In this document: piece after piece, positions 54,241-62,707 of the stretch | Numbering within the stretch: position 1 is the first letter of the stretch | Layout: each line of letters starts with the position of its first letter | Assembly (NCBI GenBank): GCA_964529285.1 | Contig: CAZGWK010000013.1 | Span: forward strand, 5,666 to 69,665 | Length of the DNA: 64,000 bases | Direction of reading: 5' to 3' | Source: SURF-21 sp964529285 | GTDB taxonomy: Bacteria; Actinomycetota; Geothermincolia; Geothermincolales; RBG-13-55-18 | The notes under the pieces: model-generated | The model's database searches: none | The model's input: only the letters and a program-made list of their open reading frames with translations | Told to the model about the DNA's origin: nothing | Program-made: the position numbers and the translations under genes

Positions 54241-54268
54241 ATTTTAGCAGCCGCTTTCTTCCTGTCAA
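54241..54268 (-). promoter_or_regulatory. Promoter of the TetR/Cys-ferredoxin operon
   Basis: On the minus strand TTGACA (54268 to 54263) and TAAAAT (54246 to 54241) are spaced by 16 bases, just upstream of the palindrome. Confidence 0.7.
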
Positions 54269-54365
54269 GCAAGATTGAGAGGCTTGATCGGGAGGGCGGT
54301 GTCCGCTCGGCCTTTGCAGGCAAGGCAAAAGCTATTTCGAGAAGTGCGGGAAACGAATGGATCGC

Positions 54366-55244
54366 TCAGATCGACTGCAGCACTCGCTTCGGTAACCTCC
54401 TTCGCCACCAGGCGAAGAACTTCGCCACGCCCAGCCCGGAGCGGGTCGCCAGGCGTGGGAACAGCCGGTGGTAGTGGTAAATGATCTTCGAGGGCAGGCC
54501 TGGTATGACCAGGAACCGGTTGCACGAGATCGCGTCCACCACTTGGCGGGCTACCTTGCGAGGCGAACCGCCCAGGCTCAGAAGGAATCTTTCCACCAGA
54601 CGTGCGCCGATGAAGTGGAGTGGCAGGTCCTTGATGGTAGACGTATTCGCCAGGGGCGTCTTGACGTAGCCGGGGCAGACGAGAGTCACACCTACGCCGT
54701 TGCCCCTCAGATCATAGTAGAGGACTTCGGTGAAGCCGGTGACGGCGAACTTGCTGGCGCAGTATGCCGACTGCCCGGGGATGGGGATGATGCCGTCGAT
54801 AGACCCGATGTTTACGATGTGTCCCGACCTTCGCTCTATCATGGACGGCAGGAAGGTCTCGATGGTGTTGATGGTGCCCATGAGGTTGACGTCGATAATG
54901 CGCCGCATCTCGTCGTGGTCGGTGGCGGAGAAATGGGCGATGAGGGTGATGCCGGCACAGTTGACCAGGATATCCGGGCTGAGGCCTTTCTCTTCCAGTT
55001 CCTCTCTGACGCGGCGCAACTCGTCCCTGGAGGTCACGTTGGCCTGAAAGCCGAAAGCCTGGTAGCCCTCGCCCCTCAACTCGGCTAAGCTTTTATCCAG
55101 GGAATCCCTGTTTATGTCGAGGAGGATGGGCTCGGCGCCCTTGCCGGCGAGTCTTGCCGCTATGGCAAGACCGATACCGCTTCCACCCCCGGTTACCAGG
55201 GCCTTTTTGCCCTTTACGTCCATGCTGTTTCGCATCGCATTCAC
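54366..55244 (-). CDS. Short-chain dehydrogenase/reductase
   Basis: A 292-residue SDR enzyme. The NAD(P) loop is VTGGGSGIGLAIA, the structural NCAG motif is present and the catalytic YCASK lies near residue 165. A Ser in the GSIDG region completes the active site. The C-terminal extension has an aromatic and basic stretch (FFAWWRRRLPK), which suggests membrane association. The start at 55244 is the first of three in-frame ATGs. The substrate is unknown. Confidence 0.88.
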   Translation of the reverse strand: MNAMRNSMDVKGKKALVTGGGSGIGLAIAARLAGKGAEPILLDINRDSLDKSLAELRGEGYQAFGFQANVTSRDELRRVREELEEKGLSPDILVNCAGITLIAHFSATDHDEMRRIIDVNLMGTINTIETFLPSMIERRSGHIVNIGSIDGIIPIPGQSAYCASKFAVTGFTEVLYYDLRGNGVGVTLVCPGYVKTPLANTSTIKDLPLHFIGARLVERFLLSLGGSPRKVARQVVDAISCNRFLVIPGLPSKIIYHYHRLFPRLATRSGLGVAKFFAWWRRRLPKRVLQSI

Positions 55245-55556
55245 CCGTCTATTTATATCACGGATACCGGCAAGTTACACTGATGGAGGTTAGCGCTTCT
55301 CCCGGGCGCAAGCACGCCGACTGCGCACCCATCTTCCAGAGCGTCCATCGCGCTCCTCCTCATAATATTTGAAATGAGAAACCTTTGCAATATGCAAATT
55401 ATCGCGGGAAGGCCGGCGCAAGCCCGTTGCTGGTGTGTTTGTGCGCATATGCCATGTTTAATATAATCGATGCAGCGTCTCGGTGAGTATTGCTCATCGT
55501 AAAGCGGCGTTTCCGCGGACTTATGCGGAAAACCTCAAAGAGAAAAGGATGGTATC
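55245..55556. other. Divergent intergenic region with palindrome and promoter
   Basis: About 310 bases. The perfect palindrome TTTGCA-ATA-TGCAAA lies at 55384-55398, and a promoter (55439-55467) points right toward the flavoprotein operon. No gene was recognised. Confidence 0.55.
55439..55467 (+). promoter_or_regulatory. Predicted promoter of the GlpA-like operon
   Basis: TTGTGC at 55439-55444 and TATAAT at 55462-55467, spacing 17, about 90 bases upstream of the GlpA-like start. Confidence 0.65.
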
Positions 55557-57038
55557 ATGCCTGCCCTCGAAACTGAAATCCTCATCATCGGCGCCGGCGT
55601 GCTGGGCGCTGCCACTGCAAGAGAGCTCTCCAGGTACAAGCTCGATGTCACCGTGGTGGAGAAGAACGTTGATGTAGGCTGGGGCATCACCAAGGCCAAC
55701 GTCGGCGTGGTATGCCAGGGAAGGGATACTCTCGAGTTCCGGCCCGAATACCACCGCAGCCACCTCCTGTGGAAGTCCATTCCCGTTATGGAGCCCCTGT
55801 GCAAGGAACTGGAGGTGCCCTTCAAGAATATAGGGTGCCACATAATGATCAAGGACCTGACCAAGAAGGAGAAGCTGGACAAGGGAGCAAAGCGCACGGA
55901 GAGCCTGGGGCTGGGCACCGACAGGTACTGCACCTACTCCGAGCTCAAGGAGATGGAGCCCTACGTATCCAAGGACATCGTGGGCAGCCTCTACGATCAC
56001 GCCATCTCCATCGTGCACCCGGTTGTCTATACCGAGGCCCTGATGGAGAACGCCACGGCCAACGGGGTCAAGCTCATGCTGGAGACGGAGGTCACCGGCA
56101 TCGAGCATGACCACCACATGTTCACCGTGCAGACGAACCAGGGGGAGATAAAGGCGCGCTATATCGTCAACGCGGCGGGGGAGTGGGTGGACAGGATAGC
56201 GGCCATGGTGAACGCCGACGACTTCGTACTCTTTCCCATCAAGGGATACGTGGGCGTGATGGACAGGAAATGCGGCGGCATGGCCAACAGCCTGCTGGCG
56301 CTCTTTCCCGAGGAGCCAGGTGACATGAACATCATCGTGCCCTCGGTGGAGGGCAACCTTCTCTTCGGTATCCAGCTGCAGATAAACCGCAGGCACGATC
56401 GATCCTTCACGGATCATATGGCAAGGGAGGCCCTGAAGAACGCCCGCAAGGTGATACCGGACCTCTCCGAGAAGGACGTCATCAAATCGTTCTGCGGTTT
56501 CCTCATGTTCCGCAACTTCGAGATAGGATGGCACGAATGCGAGGTAGCCATGTCGCAGAGGGCGGAACGTTTCATAAACATGACCATCGGCTACCCGGGG
56601 GTGAGCGCAAGCCCCGGGGCCGCCATGGAGGTGGTGGATATTCTCCAGAAGGACGGCGTGAAGATGGTGCCGGACCCGAAGTTCAACCCCCGCCGCAAGG
56701 CCATCCCTGATTTCAGCGAGCTGTCCGATGCGAAGAGGCGCGAGCTGATCAAGAAGGACCCGCTCTACGGCCACGTGATATGCCGCTGCGAGACGGTGAC
56801 CGAGGGAGAGATCGTGGAGGCTATAAGGCGTGGCGCGACCACCCTGGACGGGGTCAAGTTCCGGGTCAGGCCCGGGACGGGACGCTGTCAGGGAGGTTTC
56901 TGCGGGCCGCGCGTCACGCGTATCCTCGCCCGCGAACTGGGCATACCGGAGACCGAGGTCACCAAGAAAGGCGGCGAGTCCGAACACCTCCATTACCGGA
57001 CGAAGGAGATCCTGGAAGAAGGTGAAAAAAATGCCTAG
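55557..57038 (+). CDS. GlpA-like FAD-dependent dehydrogenase
   Basis: A 493-residue FAD oxidoreductase of the DAO/GlpA family. The N-terminal loop is ILIIGAGVLGAATARELS. A C-terminal [2Fe-2S] BFD-like domain is visible: CRCETVTEGEIVEAI and GRCQGGFCGPRV. Its stop overlaps the next ORF start by 8 bases. GlpA-type proteins oxidise glycerol 3-phosphate, but no glycerol kinase or GlpF is nearby, and paralogues act on other 2-hydroxy acids. The actual substrate is unsure. Confidence 0.88.
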   Translation: MPALETEILIIGAGVLGAATARELSRYKLDVTVVEKNVDVGWGITKANVGVVCQGRDTLEFRPEYHRSHLLWKSIPVMEPLCKELEVPFKNIGCHIMIKDLTKKEKLDKGAKRTESLGLGTDRYCTYSELKEMEPYVSKDIVGSLYDHAISIVHPVVYTEALMENATANGVKLMLETEVTGIEHDHHMFTVQTNQGEIKARYIVNAAGEWVDRIAAMVNADDFVLFPIKGYVGVMDRKCGGMANSLLALFPEEPGDMNIIVPSVEGNLLFGIQLQINRRHDRSFTDHMAREALKNARKVIPDLSEKDVIKSFCGFLMFRNFEIGWHECEVAMSQRAERFINMTIGYPGVSASPGAAMEVVDILQKDGVKMVPDPKFNPRRKAIPDFSELSDAKRRELIKKDPLYGHVICRCETVTEGEIVEAIRRGATTLDGVKFRVRPGTGRCQGGFCGPRVTRILARELGIPETEVTKKGGESEHLHYRTKEILEEGEKNA

Positions 57039-58284
57039 GCGGGTGGACGTTGCGGTTATCGGAGCCGGTCCGGCGGGCCTTGCCGCGGCAATCGCAGCCA
57101 GGGAGAGGGGAGCGGAGAGGGTCCTCATCGTGGAAAGGGCGGAACAGCTGGGAGGGCTCCTGCCCCAGTGCATACACAACGGCTTCGGGCTTCTCTATTT
57201 CAAGGAGGATATGACCGGGCCGGAGTACGAGAAGGCTTTCATCGACAAGGCCATGGACCTGGGTGTGGAGGCACAACTCGAGACCATGGTCATCGACTTC
57301 AACGCCAAGCGGGAGATGACCGCCGCGAGCCGCAAGCACGGTTACATGAAGTTCAAGCCGGGTGCGGTGGTCCTGTCCATGGGGTGCCGCGAGAAGGCCA
57401 GGTTTGCTCTGGGCATACCGGGAAACAGGCCCGCGGGCGTGATGACCGCGGGGACCTGCCAGCGCTACGTCAACATCGAGGGCTATATCCCCGGGAAGAG
57501 ATATGTCATCCTGGGCTCTGGCGATATCGGGATGATCATGGCCCGCCGGCTCACCCTGGAGGGCGCCGAGGTGGAGGCAGTAGTGGAGTTGATGCCCTGG
57601 GCGGGAGGCCTTATACGCAACGAAGTGCAGTGCCTGCACGATTTCGGCATCCCCCTGCTTCTCGAGCACACCGTCACCTTTATCCACGGTGAGGATAGGC
57701 TGGAGGGTGTGACGGTGTCGAAGGTGGACGCGGAGAGGCGTACGGTGAAGGGCTCGGAGCGCTTTTACCCCTGCGACTGCCTGCTCCTCTCCGCCGGGCT
57801 CATCCCCGAGAACGAGCTCTCTCTCAAGGCCGGGGTGGAGTTGGACGCGGTTACCGGCGGACCGCTGGTGGACCAGTACCGCCAGACCAGCGTGCCCGGT
57901 GTCTTCGCCGGCGGCAACGTGGTGCAGGTGCACGACCTGGTGGACTGGGTTAGCTGGGAGGCGGAGATAGCCGGCGCCGCGGCCGCGGAATTCGCCGATA
58001 AAGGTAAGCTCAAGGCCGCGAGGGCGGTAAGGGTGGTGCCCGGCAAGAACATCAAGTACGTGGTGCCCCAGTATATATCGGGCAAGGACGACGTAACCCT
58101 GTACATGAGGGTGGCGGAGCCTGGGATGAAGGCGACGGTCAAGGTGGGCGACGTGATTTCGAAACGCTACCGTACCGTGCGGCCCAGCGAGATGGTCATC
58201 ATCGACATCAAGGCCGACAGGCTGAAGGAGTCGGGGGTGGGCGAGGAGTTGGTCGTTGACTGCGAGACAAAAGGAAGTGGTTGA
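57031..58284 (+). CDS. GlpB/NAD(FAD)-dependent oxidoreductase-like protein
   Basis: A 417-residue flavoprotein starting at ATG 57031, which overlaps the preceding gene by 8 bases. The FAD loop is VAVIGAGPAGLAAAIAA, followed by a second nucleotide region (ILGSGDIGMIMARRL) and CLLLSAGLIPENEL. It pairs with the GlpA-like protein and DUF1667 protein as in known three-gene flavoprotein operons. It probably relays electrons to a carrier. Confidence 0.88.
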   Translation: MPRRVDVAVIGAGPAGLAAAIAARERGAERVLIVERAEQLGGLLPQCIHNGFGLLYFKEDMTGPEYEKAFIDKAMDLGVEAQLETMVIDFNAKREMTAASRKHGYMKFKPGAVVLSMGCREKARFALGIPGNRPAGVMTAGTCQRYVNIEGYIPGKRYVILGSGDIGMIMARRLTLEGAEVEAVVELMPWAGGLIRNEVQCLHDFGIPLLLEHTVTFIHGEDRLEGVTVSKVDAERRTVKGSERFYPCDCLLLSAGLIPENELSLKAGVELDAVTGGPLVDQYRQTSVPGVFAGGNVVQVHDLVDWVSWEAEIAGAAAAEFADKGKLKAARAVRVVPGKNIKYVVPQYISGKDDVTLYMRVAEPGMKATVKVGDVISKRYRTVRPSEMVIIDIKADRLKESGVGEELVVDCETKGSG

Positions 58285-58285
58285 G

Positions 58286-58666
58286 ATGGCGGCCAGGGAG
58301 ACCATCATCTGCATAGGTTGCCCGCTGGGATGCAGGGTGACCGTGACCCAGGACAAGAAAGGCAACGTCACCGCGATGAAGGGGGCGGAGTGCAAACAGG
58401 GTGAGAAATACGTGCTCGAGGAGCTGAAGAACCCAGTACGCACCCTCACCGCCACGGTACGTACCGGCGACGAGGCCTTTCCCCTCCTTCCAGTCCGCAC
58501 CTCCAAGCCGGTTCTCAAGGTGTTGTTGAAACCGATCATGAGGGAGACGGTCAAGGTAAAGGTAAAGCCCCCCGTCAAGGAGGGTGACGTGATCGTCAAG
58601 AACGTCGCCAAGTCTAAGGCGGACCTCGTAGCCACCACGGATTGGCCCGGACAGATGGGAGTATAG
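58286..58666 (+). CDS. DUF1667 family protein
   Basis: A 126-residue protein starting IICIGCPLGCRV, with ECKQG after it, a typical DUF1667 pattern. This family accompanies GlpA/GlpB-like flavoproteins, where its cysteines probably bind an Fe-S cluster or zinc. The spacing to its neighbours is 1-2 bases, so it is part of the operon. Confidence 0.85.
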   Translation: MAARETIICIGCPLGCRVTVTQDKKGNVTAMKGAECKQGEKYVLEELKNPVRTLTATVRTGDEAFPLLPVRTSKPVLKVLLKPIMRETVKVKVKPPVKEGDVIVKNVAKSKADLVATTDWPGQMGV

Positions 58667-58668
58667 AG

Positions 58669-59559
58669 ATGTCTAACGGCAACGAGATCGACGTTGTGAC
58701 CTTGTACCTCTCGCGCAAGGGCCTCCAGGCGGCGGAAAGGGTGGCCGACGACCTCATCGGCTGGCCCTGCAGCATAGTGGTGGTGGATAAGGCGGGAGCT
58801 ATAATCGCGGGACACCGCATGGAAGGCGCACCGCCCGCCACCTTCGATATCGGGGTGGAGAAGGCCTGGACGGCGGCGACTTTTCTCGCTCCCACCCTCA
58901 TGCTGGGGCGCATGACCGACCCCCGTACCGCACTGATGCCCCTGGACCAGCTCCCCCTCGGCCAGCACGGCATGGGCCTGCAGTTCAAGCACAAGGGGAG
59001 GCTGACCACCATCATGGGAGGCATCCCCATACGCGATAAGGACATGAAGGTCATAGGGGGCGTGGGCACCAGCGGCACCCCTTCAGCCCTTGACGACAAT
59101 ACCGTGAGCCAGCGCTGCTGGTCCGCCATGTACGACGCCGAGGACCCTCCCCTGCAGAGCGGGCTGGACGACTACGTGAAAGTGGTGGAGGCGGCCATGG
59201 CCAAGGCCGAAGACATGGGCCTGCCGGTCAGCGTGTGCCTCTCCGACGCGGAAGGATGGCCCAGGGTGTTCTACCGCATGGACGGGGCCATCTATCCTTC
59301 TGCTGAGCTGGCCAGGGACAAGGCCTGGACGGCGGCCGCCTTCCGGGCGCCCAGCTCCGATATAGCCGGCTATGGGGTCAAGTCCCTTCCCGGGCTGGGT
59401 ATACCCACCAGCGGCTGGAACGAGCGGGTCTGCCCCGTGCCCGGCGGGCTGCCAATCTTCGACGCGGACGGCGCGCTGGTCGCCTCGCTAGGCGTTGCCG
59501 GCGGCACCACCGAACAGGACGTGCGCATAGCCAAAGCCGCCGTAAAGGCCTACAAATGA
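58669..59559 (+). CDS. Tandem GlcG/HbpS-domain protein
   Basis: A 296-residue protein with two copies of a GlcG/HbpS-like domain. Copy 1 includes SIVVVDKAGAIIAGHR and EKAWTAATF. Copy 2 includes SVCLSDAEGWPRVF and DKAWTAAAFRAP. Each ends with a GGxP(I) block (MGGIPI and PGGLPIF). Single-domain family members bind heme, corrinoid or diol enzyme cofactors. The start is ATG 58669 with GGGAG upstream. It is cotranscribed with DUF1667 and the amidohydrolase-like gene, which overlaps it by 4 bases. Confidence 0.85.
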   Translation: MSNGNEIDVVTLYLSRKGLQAAERVADDLIGWPCSIVVVDKAGAIIAGHRMEGAPPATFDIGVEKAWTAATFLAPTLMLGRMTDPRTALMPLDQLPLGQHGMGLQFKHKGRLTTIMGGIPIRDKDMKVIGGVGTSGTPSALDDNTVSQRCWSAMYDAEDPPLQSGLDDYVKVVEAAMAKAEDMGLPVSVCLSDAEGWPRVFYRMDGAIYPSAELARDKAWTAAAFRAPSSDIAGYGVKSLPGLGIPTSGWNERVCPVPGGLPIFDADGALVASLGVAGGTTEQDVRIAKAAVKAYK

Positions 59560-60515
59560 AAGTCATCGACTGCCTTTGCAACCTGTCGACCAGGGAAGCC
59601 GTCATCGACCAGATCACCGGCCTGCCGCCGCAGATGTCCGAGTACCTCAGAAAGATCTACGGGCCGCGGGTAGCTCCCCTGCTGGGCATTACTCCCGAAG
59701 AGCTCGCAAGTGCGAAGGAGGAGATGAGCGAGGACGAGCTCTACCGCTTTCTGGAGCCCAAGGTGGAGCCCATGGCCCAGACGGAAAAGCAGTTCCTGGC
59801 GATGCTGGATTCCTGGGACGTGGAGATAGCGGTGCTCTACAACATGGACGAGGAGACGGTCGCGGGGGTAAAAGGACTTCCCAACGATTACTTCGCGGAG
59901 GTGGTCAACCGCCACCCGCAGCGCCTGCGCTGCTTCGCAGGTATAGATCCGCACAAGGGCATGGATGCCGTGCGCGAGGTGGAACGCTGCGTGAAGGAAT
60001 TGGGGCTGCACGGCGTGGCCATGCGACCTTTCATGCAGCAGATGCCGGCGGACCACCGCCGCTTCTATCCCATCTACGCCAAGTGCGTTGAATTGGGCGT
60101 TCCCGTATGGCTGCACCAGTCGGTGAGCTTCGCAAGCCTGCCCATGTTCCTCGAGCATCCCTCCCACCTCGACCAGGTGGCGCTGGACTTCCCCGAACTC
60201 AAGCTGATAGCGGGACACGGGGGCTGGCCCTGGACCGCGGAGCTGGTGGCGGTGGCCTGGCGGCACCCAAACGTGTATATCGACTTCGCCTCCATGCGCC
60301 CCCGCTACGTGGGAAGGCACAATACCGGCTGGGAGCCGCTGGTCGAATACGGCAATACCATCCTGGCCGACCGCATCCTCTTCGGCTCCACCTGGATCTT
60401 CATGGGTATGAGCGTGCCGGAGATGGTGGAGGAGATAGAGCAGATGCCGCTGAGGGAGGGCATACTGGAGAAATGGCTGCACGACAACGCTGCGCGCCTT
60501 CTCAATATTCGGTAA
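59556..60515 (+). CDS. Amidohydrolase-fold protein lacking metal ligands
   Basis: A 319-residue protein resembling the amidohydrolase-2 family (GIDPHKGMDAV, GVAMRPFMQQ, LIAGHGGWPW), so the TIM-barrel fold is likely. The usual DxHxH at the N-terminus is DCLCN, and the FGSDWP-type Asp near the C-terminus is FGSTWIF. One later His (GHGG) remains. It overlaps the HbpS-like gene by 4 bases. The family function is hydrolysis or decarboxylation; this member probably acts without the normal zinc, or has another role. Confidence 0.8.
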   Translation: MKVIDCLCNLSTREAVIDQITGLPPQMSEYLRKIYGPRVAPLLGITPEELASAKEEMSEDELYRFLEPKVEPMAQTEKQFLAMLDSWDVEIAVLYNMDEETVAGVKGLPNDYFAEVVNRHPQRLRCFAGIDPHKGMDAVREVERCVKELGLHGVAMRPFMQQMPADHRRFYPIYAKCVELGVPVWLHQSVSFASLPMFLEHPSHLDQVALDFPELKLIAGHGGWPWTAELVAVAWRHPNVYIDFASMRPRYVGRHNTGWEPLVEYGNTILADRILFGSTWIFMGMSVPEMVEEIEQMPLREGILEKWLHDNAARLLNIR

Positions 60516-60530
60516 ACATTTCGCAAGTAT

Positions 60531-60634
60531 GAATCGCGAAAGCGACAGCGCCGAAGGCGCGGCGGTGCCAGTCGCCTGGACGGAGACGGAAAGAGCCAGA
60601 GGCGAGTGGAGCGAGGTCCAGGCCTGGTACGCAT
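60531..60634. repeat. Intergenic dispersed repeat, copy 2
   Basis: Matches 650-766 in GAATCGCG, AAGCG, CCGAAGG, CGCGGCGGTG, CCAGT, CCTGGAC and CCAGGCCTG. It contains an internal inverted pair CCTGGAC/GTCCAGG (60575-60581 and 60616-60622). Confidence 0.5.
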
Positions 60635-60697
60635 ACGTATGGTGATATGAAAGTTTGAAGGCATGGCACGCATACTTTGTCTCATAAGGAGGTCCGC

Positions 60698-61756
60698 ATG
60701 CTGACCAAGTACATGCAGGAAGACAAGCGCATGACTGCGAATGAGGCGGTGGAGCGCTTCGTCGCTGACGGGGATTCCATGGTCATCGCCAACTGCCTTT
60801 ACGGCACCCCCTACGCCCTGCTGCACGAGGTCATCCGCCAGCGCAGAAAAGACCTCACCGTCTTCCAGCAGGGCGGCATCGACGAACTGGACCTGTTGAT
60901 CCTGGGCAGGTGCGTGAGCAAGCTCCTGATAGCCTACAACTTCCGCATAGCGGGCGAGCGCATAGAGACGGTGCTGGAAAGGGCGCTGCGCAGGGGAGAG
61001 GTGGAGATAGAGGACTACTCCAACTACACCCTGCTCGCCATGCTGCAGGCCGGCGCCATGGGCTATCCCTTTCTACCCGTGATGTCCGGCATCAGGGAGA
61101 GCGACGTCTGCCGGGTTGAGAGTTTCTGCGCGGGCCAGAAGTTCGGGGAGGTGGAGTGTCCCTTCACCGGCGAAAATGTGACGGTGGTCAGGGGCCGCAA
61201 TCCGGACGTAGCCGTGGTGCACGTGCAGAGGGCGGACAAGTCCGGCAACGCCCAGCTCTGGGGGGCCCTCATCAACACCAAATGGGCCTGCCTTGCCTCT
61301 GACCGGGTCATCGTATCCTGCGAGCAGATCGTGGACGAGGAGGTGGTACGCAGCTCCCCCCATCTGACCGTCGTGCCGGGTTTCCGGGTGTGCGCGGTGG
61401 TGGAGGAGCCCTGGGGCGCCCACCCCTCCGAACTGCTCGGCTTCTACGACTACGACATGGTCTACCGCAGCCTTCTCTTCATGCAGACCATGAGCGAGGA
61501 GGGAGGAAAGGCCTTCATGGACGAATGGGTTTACGGGACGCAGGACCGCCAGTCGTACCTGCAGCACTACGCGGACCGCTTCGGTTTGAAGTATATAAAC
61601 GAGCTCAAGGCAAAGCCCTATCTCAGCGTCCCCGCCGACTACGGCGCGTCCTGGCGGCGGGCATGGGACGACAACGACGTGAGTTTCAACTTCCAGATGA
61701 CCCGCGCCGAATTCCTGCAGGCCCTGGAGGAGAAAGGGGGGTTCACAGGTGGTTAA
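60698..61756 (+). CDS. CoA-transferase subunit A
   Basis: A 352-residue alpha subunit of a class I CoA-transferase family member. It has DGDSMVIANCLYGTPYALLHEV near the start and conserved core motifs (RGRNPDVAVVHVQRADKSGNAQLWG). ATG 60698 sits after AAGGAGGT. It overlaps the beta-subunit gene by 8 bases, so the two form a heterodimer that likely moves CoA between carboxylic acids, or acts as an IpdAB-like hydrolase. The acyl substrate is unknown. Confidence 0.88.
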   Translation: MLTKYMQEDKRMTANEAVERFVADGDSMVIANCLYGTPYALLHEVIRQRRKDLTVFQQGGIDELDLLILGRCVSKLLIAYNFRIAGERIETVLERALRRGEVEIEDYSNYTLLAMLQAGAMGYPFLPVMSGIRESDVCRVESFCAGQKFGEVECPFTGENVTVVRGRNPDVAVVHVQRADKSGNAQLWGALINTKWACLASDRVIVSCEQIVDEEVVRSSPHLTVVPGFRVCAVVEEPWGAHPSELLGFYDYDMVYRSLLFMQTMSEEGGKAFMDEWVYGTQDRQSYLQHYADRFGLKYINELKAKPYLSVPADYGASWRRAWDDNDVSFNFQMTRAEFLQALEEKGGFTGG

Positions 61757-62567
61757 GTACACCGAAGCCGAGATCATCGTGGCCAACGCCGCCAGGGAGA
61801 TTGCGGACGGCGACCTCGTGGTGATCGGCCAGGGTATCCCCATGGCGGCGGGAGTGCTGGCCAAGGCGACCCACGCACCCAACTGCGTCATCCTCACCGA
61901 GGCGGGGATGGTGGGCATCGACCCCTTCCGCAACCTGCTGCACATCGCGGATCCTACGTGTACGCACGGCTACGCCTACTCATGCGACATGATCGACGTC
62001 TTCACCACCATCGTCAACCGCGGCCTGGTGGACGTGACCTTCCTCGGCGTGGGCCAGATAGACCGCTACGGGAACATGAACTCCACCGTTTTCGGCGACT
62101 ACAATGACTTCCGCATGCGCATGATGGGGGCGGGAGGGGCGCCGGAGTTCTTCGGTTACGCCAGCAAGGCCGTGCTCACCATGCGCGGAGGCAAGTTCGT
62201 GGAGAAGGTGGATTACGTCTCTTCTCCAGGTTATCTCGACGGCTACGATGCCAGGGAAAAGGCAGGCTTTCCGCCGGGGAGCGGCCCCAAGGCGATCTAC
62301 AGCACCATGGGGGTCTTTCACTTCGCAGCGGAGAGCAAGGAGATATATCTCTACGGGCTCTTTCCCGGCCACAGCGTCGAGGAGGTCAAGGCAGAGGTTC
62401 CCTGGGAGCTGAAGGTGGCGGAAGACCTCAAAGAGCTGCCTCCTCCCACGCAGGCGGAGGTCGACCTGATACGGGAGTTCGCGCCGGAGATATCCGCGGG
62501 ACGCAGGCTGCAGGTGGAGCTGTCCATCCCGCGCATACTGAACATAATCTCGGAGCGGTCGGCATAA
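61749..62567 (+). CDS. CoA-transferase subunit B
   Basis: A 272-residue beta subunit. The usual catalytic Glu region, typically SENG, reads LTEAGMVG, so the Glu is present but the following Asn is Ala. DVTFLGVGQIDRYGNMNST and the GxG regions are typical. GTG 61749 overlaps subunit A by 8 bases. The ENG change may alter activity. It probably completes the acyl-CoA steps of the flavoprotein operon. Confidence 0.87.
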   Translation: MVKYTEAEIIVANAAREIADGDLVVIGQGIPMAAGVLAKATHAPNCVILTEAGMVGIDPFRNLLHIADPTCTHGYAYSCDMIDVFTTIVNRGLVDVTFLGVGQIDRYGNMNSTVFGDYNDFRMRMMGAGGAPEFFGYASKAVLTMRGGKFVEKVDYVSSPGYLDGYDAREKAGFPPGSGPKAIYSTMGVFHFAAESKEIYLYGLFPGHSVEEVKAEVPWELKVAEDLKELPPPTQAEVDLIREFAPEISAGRRLQVELSIPRILNIISERSA

Positions 62568-62707
62568 GGCCGATCCTTCTTGCTCGCCGGCGTACGGCTT
62601 TTCGGCCCGGACCCTTATATTCAAGATTCCTTTCTATGCGGTCGAGGCAGGGATTAGTAGTTTGGAGGATTACATCTGCTGGTACTGGACATGAGGGCGG
62701 GACTACC

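Noticed and set aside
56959..58992. 677-residue minus-strand reading frame
   Set aside because: Antisense to the GlpB-like, DUF1667 and GlcG genes; no motifs.
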